NCBI GenBank assembly: GCA_036346275.1
Contig: CM070719.1
Coordinates: 13,557,185 to 13,621,184, forward strand
Origin: Otatea glauca
Taxonomy: Eukaryota > Streptophyta > Magnoliopsida > Poales > Poaceae
Direction of reading: 5' to 3'
Length of the DNA: 64,000 bases
Under the pieces are notes generated by a model, which did no database searches, was not told the DNA's origin, and saw nothing but the letters and a program-made list of their open reading frames with translations. This document shows, one piece after another, positions 56,147-64,000 of this stretch. Every line of letters starts with the position of its first letter. Within the stretch, counting starts at the first letter, position 1. The translations under genes and the position numbers were made by a program.

Positions 56147-57598
56147 TTAGGGATAAAATCGCCTTAACTTTTCTATGTTCCATGCGTTGGGGAGGATGTG
56201 GCCATCCGCGTCCTTGAGTCGAAAGGTGCCGGGTCGGAGAACCTCCAAAACGGTGAAGGGGCCTTCCCAGGGCGGTGAGAGCTTGTGCCTGTCTTTATTG
56301 GCCTGAACCCGGCACAGGACCAGGTCGCCGACGTTGAAGGATCGCTCTCGAACTTGACGGCTGTGGTAGCGTCGCAGCGCTTGTTGATACTTGGCCGATC
56401 GTAGAGTGGCCACATCATGCGCCTCGTCGAGCTGGTCGATGGCGTCCTGTTGCGAGGCGAGCCCCCGAGCCTCGTCGAAGGCTTGTATTCTTAGGGCGCC
56501 GTATTCCAGGTCGGTTGGCAAGACAGCTTCGGCACCGAAAACCATGAAGAACGGTGTAAACCCGGTCGCCGAGTGGGCATAGTCCGCAGGCTCCAGAGGA
56601 CGGAGGGTAGCTCGGCCACCCATCGTCCCGCGAATTGCTTCAGTCGACTGAAGATCCGTGGTTTGAGCCCTTGGAGGATCATGCCGTTCGCGCGTTCGAC
56701 CTGACCGTTAGTCCGCGGATGGGCCACGGCTGCCCAATCGACGCGGATGTTGAAGTCATCGCAAAACTCGAGGAATTCTTTCCCCGTGAACTGCGTCCCG
56801 TTGTTGGTGATGATGGAGTTCGGGACTCCGAACCGAAAGATAATGTCGCGGAAGAAGGTGGCCACCTGCACCGACGTGATGCTCACGACCGGTTTAGCCT
56901 CTATCCATTTGGTGAACTTGTCCACCGTGACAAGGAGGTGGGTAAAGCCCCCGGGCGCCTTCTTGAAGGGCCCGACCAGATCGAGTCCTCATACCGCAAA
57001 TAGCCACGTGATGGGGATCGTTTGTAAGGCCTGAGCCGGAAGATGCGTCTGCCGGGCGAAGAACTGGCATCCTTCACAGGTGCGTACGATCTGCTCGGCG
57101 TCGGACACGGCGGTCGGCCAGTAGAAACCTTGTCGGAAGGCTTTTCCTACCAGGGACCGGGACGCAGCATGGTGGCCGCAGACACCGCCATGGATTTCGA
57201 GCAGCAGCTGCTTCCCTTGGTCGGCCAAGATGCACCTCTGGAGGACTCCAGAGGGACTCCTTTTGTAGAGGTCTGGCTCGACCAGGGCGAAAGATTTCGC
57301 CCGACGAGCGAGGCGCCGGGCCTCGATCGGGTCGGTCGGAAGCGATCCATCTGTCAGGAGATCAATAAAGGGCTTCCTCCAGTCGGATTCGGTTGTCAGC
57401 ACGTCGCGGCCCGACCCGGGCGGCTCTACATCCGACTGCCCGGTGGTCGGAGTAGTCGCGCCTGGCAGGTCGGAAGGTCGCTCGGTCGCTGGGTCCATTT
57501 GGATGGAAGGCTGCGGAAGGTCGCAGACGAAGATCCCAGGAGGGACTGGCCCTCTGCTGGAGGCGAGATTGGCTAGGTAATCGGCCTCACCGTTGTAG
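56147..57598 (-). pseudogene. Integrase of the Tat element
   Basis: In minus sense the frame enters from RNase H (YNGEADYLANLASS), passes a linker, and shows the HHCC zinc domain (HGGVCGHHAASRSLVGKA to CEGCQFF). The catalytic core follows: GLDLVGPFKKAPGG, VDKFTKWIEAKPV, SIITNNGTQFTGKEF and HPRTNGQVERANG. The C-terminal part (YHSRQVRERSFNVGDLVL, SPPWEGPFTVLEV) ends WNIEKLRRFYP at 56147. TGA 56991-56989 replaces an expected Trp just before the first catalytic Asp. The second catalytic Asp is Asn (56805-56803), and a frameshift lies near 56585. The integrase would insert element DNA; this copy cannot. Confidence 0.92.
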
Positions 57599-57603
57599 CG
57601 TCT

Positions 57604-60405
57604 TGTAACATCCCAAAAATTTGAGTTTTGGAATGTTTGAATTCAAAAATAAACCATTTGCACTTTTCTTGAATTAATCCAAGCTTAATTCGATTTTCCT
57701 ATTAATGAAAGGAATTTTTCTGTATTTTTGGGGATTTTTTTGATATTTATTTGAATTTATTTGCATTTATTCAAATTTCTTGATTTTTCTTAAATCGGAA
57801 AATGTTTTTAATTTCAAAAAGCCCCTCGGGCCGAATCTGCTCCGGCCCGTTTCCCCAGCCCGCTCGCCCCGGCCCAGCTTCACCTCGCGGCCCACCGGTA
57901 GAAGCGCGCCACGCCATCCGATGGCGCAAGACGCTGTGGTGCGATGCGACCACGTAACCGCGAACCCTAGCCGCCGCCGCCGCTCGGAGTCCTCGCGCCG
58001 CACGTCTTGGAGTCCGTGTCGGACACGGTCGTTGAGGCCTCTATTTAAGCCGCCGCGCGCTACCCGAGAATCCCCTTCACGCGCCGCTTCGTTTGCCCTC
58101 TCTCTCGCCGCCCGAGATGCCGTCGTTGCTTCGCTCGACCTCGCCGAAGATCGCCGTCGAGCCGAGACCTTCCGCCGCCACTTCCTTCGCCGTCGGTGCA
58201 TTCTAGCTGCCGCCGTTGGTTCCTTCACCTTGCCCGCGTCGCCCTCTCCCCGGTTCGTCTTGCCCCGCGCCCGATCCGGCCATCTTTCGCCGTTTGCCGG
58301 TCCGTCTTCCTCGCCTCCGGTAAGCCCCGCGCCGCCCGCCTCGCCGTCGTTCCTCGTCGTGGACCTCGACCGTCCGATTCCGCTCCTGCGTCCCAAATCG
58401 CACCGCGTCGCCTCCGCCCGCAGCAGCGCTTCTCGGCCGTCCGATCTAGCCCTCCCGCCAGATGAGCGACACGCGGCAATCCGCGTCAGTGCTGAGTCAC
58501 CCGCCTGCGTCAGCCGCCACCTCAGCCTTTTTCGCCGACGCAAGCGCCGACGTCAGCCGTGCACCGGGTGCACGGTGAACCGGGAAGCGCCGTGGACCCA
58601 GTCCACCGTGAACCCGATGACGTCAGCGATTGCGCAATAAATCATTTTCCAGTACAAAAATAAATCCAGAAATTCCGAATTTCTGATTTTCAGCCTTTTT
58701 CTCTGATTTAATTTTCCCGAAGCTCGTTCTCCCTCATACGAACTCCGATTGAGGCGATTCAAGTTTCTAAATTTTTGTAAAATCAAGATCTATCTTCCAG
58801 AGCTATTTATTTTCAATTTTGAGCTTGTTTGAGTCTCTGTTTTGTATTTATTTGGTTTTGTTGCTTCTTTTTCGGTAGACGCTAATTCCGAGGGAGCGAA
58901 CGAAGACTTTGAAGACCAAGATTCAGCACTAGATCAGCAAGGCAAGTCGTAATACTTTGATCATATTGATCCTATGTTTGCAAAAGTAATTTACTTTATT
59001 ACAATTGCATGCTATTTTGTGTATCAATGCTTATTTAATGGGAGTAGATGTATACCTAGTTGACATTATGCCACCTTGATTAATTGGGATGCCATGTATC
59101 CATTCTTAAACCTAGGTTGGGACATTACTAGTTGGACATAATCATTATACCAACATTGGGTTATGTAGCTATGCTTAGACATGCTTAGATATACGTTGGG
59201 ATTCATGTCACATATTGAATAATGTTAATCTTGACTTAATGAGATATTGAATCGTGGCCGTTAGCCACTGTTGTAAAATTTGTTGTACCATGGCGGGGTT
59301 GCCATTGGTCTTGGTTAAATGAATTGTTTTCCCACGGGCAAGTGATCGTGCAGTAAAGGGGGTGCTTTCTAGCACATTGGGATGTGGATGTCTTGCCTGA
59401 GACAACTTAAGGACTTAATCTTGTGCGCCATTGAACTGGGCCTAATCGTACTACCACATGTCTGGAATAGGACAGACCTAGCTGATTAATTTGCAATGTC
59501 TAGCCTTGAGTACTGCCAGTTGGTGGTGTGGGTTCCGGGATGGATGGGTAGATTCGCAAGGCACAAGAGGGGGCCCTAAGGGGCGAAACCTTAGCGGGCA
59601 GTACCGAGTTTAGACAGGGCATTGTAAAGACTTTGTCATGATATATCTGCGACACACCAAAGGAAGTGTGTTTGTAACGTTTGCACAAAGAGATGTTCAT
59701 GTCTTGTGGGTAAAGTTGTACAACCTCTGCAGAGTGTAAAACTATTCGAATAGCCGTGTCCGCGGTCATGGACAAAGCCCGGGAATTTCACACGGGGTAT
59801 AGTGTGTTTCATAAAATGTGGAATGTGGGATTGTAGGGATGTGAACGGGGAGTTCACTGTTGTTTTGTTGTATATCATTGATCTATCAATATTTTATTTA
59901 TCTTTTTATAAATATGCTTTCAATCTATTTATTGTATTTCAATTCAAGTTACTGCTTTCTGCAAATGAAACATATAGCCATCCTTGTCAAGCCGTGCATG
60001 AATATATTGCATCAATTTCCTACGGCTTGCTGAGTACTTTTGTACTCACGGCTTTATGCCCTTGTTGATCAGTTACTGAAGGAGATAATGAATATCACGA
60101 GGAGGAATTCTATGAAGACTACATGGATTAGGAAGGCGTTCCCCAGACGATTGCCTGTGGCATGTCGAATGGCTCAAGTTATCTTTTTCGCTGCAATAGT
60201 ATTTGTTTCTTAAGCCATTAAGGCATAATGGTGTAAACATTGACCATAAGGTCGTTTGCTTTATTTAATAATAGTTTGCTTCTTCTTAGTTAATTCGTTG
60301 TATGGAATGGTATTTCATCTATGTTTCCACTGTGTGCACTAGCGTGATCCTGGACTAGTGCAGTATACACAGAGGGTTTCGAATTTGCAAATCCGGGTCC
60401 CGACA
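57604..60405 (+). mobile_element. Solo LTR of a Tekay-type Gypsy element, 2.8 kb, with CGTCT duplication
   Basis: It begins TGTAACATCCCAAAAATTTG and ends GGGTCCCGACA. The flanks are identical: CGTCT at 57599-57603 and 60406-60410. Joining the flanks restores the host frame in the Tat RNase H-integrase junction (HHSYRR then YNGEADYLAN). It contains a CTCTATTTAAGCC promoter motif (~58041) and a GC-rich leader whose long open frame 57780-58640 is not a gene. With one LTR and no interior it is a product of LTR-LTR recombination. Confidence 0.95.
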
Positions 60406-60410
60406 CGTCT

Positions 60411-62163
60411 GTAGCTATGGTGAAGCTCGAAACCTTTGAACTTTTCTTCGAGCTTGCGCACTTCCCGATAGTACGCGGCCATGCGAGCGTCTCGGGGCTC
60501 GGCGGCCTTCATGACTTGGTCGATGATGAGCTTGGAGTCCCCGTGAACGTAGAGTCAGCGAGCACCGAGGTCGGTAGCGATCCTGAGACCGTTGACGAGA
60601 GCCTCGTACTCGGCGACGTTGTTGGTCGCGTCAAGAGCACCGATGGCGATCGAGCTTGTTGCCGAGCGGGGAGACGATGACGACTCCCGCACCCGCGCCG
60701 TTCTTGGTGTAGGACCCGTCGAAGTACATTGTCCAGTATTCGGGGTCTTCGAGCGTCGGTGGCACCTGGGCTTCGGTCCACTCGGCGACGAAGTCGGCCA
60801 GGGCCTGCGACTTGATCGCCGTTCGGGGAACGTACGATATGTCGTGACCGTTGAGCTCCAGTGCCCACATGAATATCCTTCTTGAGGCGTCGCGATTGTG
60901 GACGATCTCGCCGAGTGGCGACGTGGTCACCACGGTGACGGGGTGCTGGTCGAAGTAATGGACCAGCTTTCTCTTCGTGATGAGCACCGCGTGAGCGCTC
61001 TGACTGCGGTACCGAGCCTTGGACTCGGAAAGCACCTCACTGATGAAGTAGACTGGCCGTTGTACTTTGAGCTCACGGCCTTCTTCCGCTCGTTCCACCA
61101 CGAGGGCCGCACTGACAACTTGGGTCGTGGCGGCGACGTAAAGGAGCAGCGGTTCGCCTGGTGCCGGGGCGACCAGGACTGGGGGTGAGGTCAGGAAGGT
61201 CTTCAAGCGGGCGAGGGCCTCCTGAGCCTCCTGGGTCCAGCTGAAGCGGTCGGATTTCTTGAGCAGCCTGTAGAGCGGCATCCCGCGCTCGCCGAGACGA
61301 GACACGAAACGGCTCAAGGCTGCAAGGCATCCTGTCAGCTTTTGGACCTCCTTTAGGTTACCGATCGGGTCCATCCTTATGATCGCTGAGATCTTCTCCT
61401 GATTGGCCTCGATGCCACGCTCGGAGACGATGAAACCGAGAAGCTTTCCCTTGGGGTCCCCGAAGACGCATTTCTCGGGGTTGAGCTTTATGCGGAACTG
61501 CCGGAGGTTCGCAAAAGTTTCTCCTAGGTCGGTGATGAGGTCGTCGGCCTTCCTAGTCTTCACGACGATGTCGTCGACGTATGCCTCGATGTTACGGCCG
61601 ATTTGGTCGTTGAAACACGTTTGCATACATCGCTGGTATGTAGCGCCCGCGTTTTTTAGACCAAACAGCATCGTTACGTAGCAGAACGAGCCAAACGGAG
61701 TGATGAAGGAAGTGGCGAGCTGGTCGGACTCCTTCAGCGCTATCTGGTGGTAGCCCGAGTAGGCATCCAGAAAGGAAAGGGACTCGCACCCCGCGGTGGA
61801 GTCGATGACTTTGTCGATGCGGGGCAAGGGGAACGGGTCCTTGGGACACGCTTTGTTCATACTTGTGTAGTCAACGCATATTCCCCATTGCTCATTTTTC
61901 TTTTTTACAAGTACAGGGTTGGCTAGCCACTCGGGGTAGCGCACTTCTTTTACAAACCCTGCAGCCAAAAGCTTGGCGATCTCCTCCCCTATGATTCTGC
62001 GCTTTTCCTCGTCGAAGCGGCGCAGGCGTTGGGTGACCGGCCTCGAGCCTGGTCGGGTACTCAAGGAGTGCTTGGCGACCTCCCTCGGGATTCCTGGCAT
62101 GTCGGAGGACCTCCATGCGAAGACGTCGTTGTTGGCGCAGAGGAAGTCGACGAGCGCGCTTTC
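60411..62163 (-). pseudogene. Tat reverse transcriptase, RNase H and second (archaeal-type) RNase H
   Basis: Minus-strand RT shows [26 protein letters not shown] [46 protein letters not shown], the catalytic [11 protein letters not shown] and [14 protein letters not shown]. The first RNase H is degenerate ([34 protein letters not shown]). A second RNase H follows with [40 protein letters not shown] and LYVHGDSKLIIDQV; the pair is a Tat hallmark. A small frameshift near 60655 and TGA 60557-60555 (expected Trp) interrupt the second domain. The frame is continuous with the protease except for TAG 62166-62164. The domain is split from integrase by the 2.8-kb solo LTR. Confidence 0.93.
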
Positions 62164-63276
62164 CTATTTGGCGGGGAGCGTGGCTCCGACCCGCACGGTC
62201 TTGGTCAGATCTTCGGGATCGACCGCGACCTTCTTCGTGTCCTCGGCGGACTTGAAGGATCCTGCCCCCGACTTGCTAGATTCGAGGGCGGACTCGGAGG
62301 CTTCCCTCCGGAGGTCGGCAAGCTTGGCGGACGCGATGACCGCCGATGCCAGCTCGCAACTGCTCCGCTCGCAGTTGTAAGCAAGCTGGAAAGATGAGGC
62401 TACGGTGACGACTCCTCGTGGCCCAGGCATCTTCAGCTTGAGGTAGGTGTAGCTGGGGACCGCCATGAACTTGGCATAGCACGGCCTCCCCAGGATGGCG
62501 TGGTAGGATTCGGGGAAATCCACGACCTCAAAGGTGAGGGTCTCGGTGCGGAAATTTTCCGGTTCTCCAAAGGTGACGGGCAGGTCGATCTGCCCTAGCG
62601 GATGGGCCTGCTGGCCTGGGATGACACCGTGGAAGGGCGCCTTGCTCGGTCGGAGACTCGAGCGGGGGATCCCCATGGCGTCGAGCGTCTCAACATAAAG
62701 GATGTTGAGACCGTTGCCACCATCCATAAGCACCTTCGTGAGGCGCTTCTTCCCTACGATAGGGTTGACCACGAGTGGGTATCTCCCTGGCTGAGGGACG
62801 TGGTCGGGGTGGTCAGTCCGATCGAACGTGATCGGAGACTCTGACCATCGAAGGTATTGGGGGACAGCTGGAGTCGCGGTATGGACTTCACGGAAGGCGA
62901 GCTTGAGCCGACGCTTGTCGACGTAGCATGCCGATCTGCCGAAGATCATGAGGCAGCCATCGGGTTCTGGGAACTCGCTGTCCGCCCTTTTCTCCTCGGC
63001 CCGTGGGGCCGGGGCTTGCTTCTTTCCTTTGCCCCGCGGCGTCGTGGGGGTGCCGGAGAGGAAGCGTCTCAGGACCTCGCAGTCCTGGTATTTGTGCTTG
63101 ACCGGGAACCCGTGGTGTGGGCACGGGCTATCCATCAGCTTCTCGAAGTGGTCGGGCGCGACGGCCGGTTGCGCCTGCTGCTTGGTAGGGCGGTCGACGG
63201 TCGCAACCACTTGGACCTCGCGGACCTGTTTCCCGTGCCGCTTCCGCTTGTTGGAGCGGTCAGAAGGGGACCCGGC
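62164..63276 (-). pseudogene. Tat protease region
   Basis: This continues in the same minus frame as gag. It contains a basic linker, a short Cys/His segment (CPHHGFPVKHKYQDCEVL) and the protease core: KVLMDGGNGLNILYVETLDA, then FHGVIPGQQAHPLGQIDLPV and ESYHAILGRPCYAKFMAVP. The usual DGGS-type active-site triplet reads D-G-G-N, consistent with a G-to-A change. TAG 62166-62164 separates it from RT. Confidence 0.9.
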
Positions 63277-63942
63277 TCAAGCGCTGGGCTCTTGATTGGC
63301 CTTTCCTCCTTCGAAGATGGCCCCCACAGCCTCCTCACCGGAGGCATGGTTGGTCGCAATGTCCAGAAGCTCCTTGGTGGTTCTGGGCTTGATGCAACCC
63401 AGTTTGTGCACCAAGGCCTTGCAGGAGGTGCCATAGATGAACGCCCCCACGACATCGACATCGGAGATGTTGGGGAGCTCATTGCATTGACGGGAGAAGC
63501 GCCGGATGTAATCCTGGAGGGTTTCTCCTGGCTGCTGCTTACAGCTCTTCAGGTCCCAGGAGTTCCCGGGGCGCTTGTAACTACCCTGGAAGTTACCGAC
63601 GAAGAGGCTCTTCAGGTCGGCCCAGTTCCTGATGGTTTTTGCGGGCAAGTACTCGAGCCAGGCTCGAGCCGAATCCGCGAGATAGATAGGGAGGTATTGG
63701 ATGATGAAGAGATCATCTGAAGCTCCTCCCGCCCGGCATGCGAGCCGGTAGTCTTCGAGCCATACGCCGGGGTTCGTGGCCCCGATGTATTTGGCTATGT
63801 TGGTGGGCGCCCTGAATCTGGCAGGGAAATCCACATGGCGGATCCCCTGACAAAAGGCCCGTGGTCCTGGACCATCAGGGCTCGGGCTACGGTTGTTGCG
63901 GCGTCTGCTGTCCACGACACGCGAGTGGGCGGCTTCGTCCAC
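63277..63942 (-). pseudogene. Tat gag (retrotransposon gag domain)
   Basis: The minus frame is open from at least 63942 and includes HVDFPARFRAPTNIAKYIGA, the capsid block WLEYLPAKTIRNWADLKSLF and FQGSYKRPGNSWDLKSCKQQ, then GETLQDYIRRFSRQCNELPN. TGA 63279-63277 interrupts what is otherwise one frame with the protease; the same phase stays open beyond it. The true start may lie outside the window, where the leader and 5' LTR are expected. Gag packages the element RNA into virus-like particles. Confidence 0.9.
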
Positions 63943-64000
63943 CGCTTTTCTTCGCGCCTGGAGGGTGGCGCAGACGTCATAGTTGTAGCCGAGGCACTGG

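Larger units (their letters stand above)
47667..64000 (-). mobile_element. Tat-lineage Gypsy retrotransposon (3' LTR to gag; 5' LTR outside the window)
   Basis: The minus-strand order from right to left is gag, protease, RT, RNase H, second RNase H, integrase, then a region with antisense genes, polypurine tract and 3' LTR. The second (archaeal-type) RNase H and the antisense frames between integrase and 3' LTR are marks of the Tat lineage. The element exceeds 16.3 kb here, of which about 4.2 kb is two later solo-LTR insertions. All frames are damaged by a small number of stops and frameshifts, so it is inactive but not old. Confidence 0.9.

Noticed and set aside
57780..58640. 286-codon plus frame and overlapping minus frame inside the 2.8-kb solo LTR
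   Set aside because: GC-rich LTR leader; Arg/Pro/Ser-rich without a domain. The LTR boundaries and CGTCT duplication explain the segment.

Overview
This is nuclear DNA from a plant, almost certainly a grass. The evidence is the density of nested transposons: Tat- and Tekay-type Gypsy elements, a Sirevirus-like gag element, a Mutator-like element with a plant-mobile-domain gene, Stowaway and Tourist MITEs, and a CACTA element with ATCACTGCCGGTT-type terminal repeats. The single ordinary gene is GC-rich and intron-less, in typical monocot style. A grass is inferred; the species cannot be read from the window.

Layout. A large Mutator-like element (MULE) fills about 554-12922. It has ~280-bp terminal inverted repeats and a 9-bp target duplication, CACCCCAAT, on both sides. 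It carries four minus-strand genes: Myb/SANT-like, GRF zinc finger with a membrane tail, plant mobile domain (PMD, seven exons) and MULE transposase. All four reading frames can be followed for most of their length, and each is broken by one or more premature stops. At 13552-16657 lies a decayed hAT transposon with an 8-bp near-identical target duplication. The only host gene I trust is an NDR1/HIN1-like LEA_2 membrane protein at 17403-18260 (minus). A 1.06-kb non-autonomous hAT sits 138 bp upstream of its start codon. Next come a degenerate Stowaway apparently hit by another hAT-like element (19.54-20.70 kb), a small inverted-repeat element (~21.3-21.7 kb) and a complete Copia retrotransposon on the minus strand (22702-29662, duplication AAACG) with an odd GC-rich leader. 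Three MITEs follow at 30.4-31.6 kb, and a non-autonomous CACTA element at 32625-34358 (duplication ACA) with six ~198-bp tandem units.

From ~35.3 kb the window is retrotransposon in retrotransposon. There is a ~4.5-kb Tekay-type LTR followed by a tRNA-Met primer site, then a gag-only Sirevirus-like element (40.5-45.4 kb), then 2.3 kb of unassigned sequence. From 47.67 kb to the right edge runs a Tat-lineage Gypsy element on the minus strand. Its 3' LTR, integrase, dual RNase H, RT, protease and gag are visible; its 5' LTR lies outside the window. It also carries two plus-strand (antisense) transcription units with their own TATA boxes, one of them a multi-exon gene with a 'putative gypsy-type transposon' (Transposase_28-like) domain. 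Two solo LTRs have landed inside it: a 2.8-kb Tekay-type LTR (57604-60405, duplication CGTCT) splitting the RNase H-integrase frame, and a ~1.36-kb Copia-type LTR splitting the last exon of the antisense gene.

How it fits together. Almost everything is mobile DNA in different stages of decay. Premature stops in the MULE and the Tat element are nearly all explained by single C-to-T or G-to-A changes, as expected from long cytosine methylation. The most unusual assembly is the four-gene MULE; the second is the antisense spliced gene riding in the Tat element.
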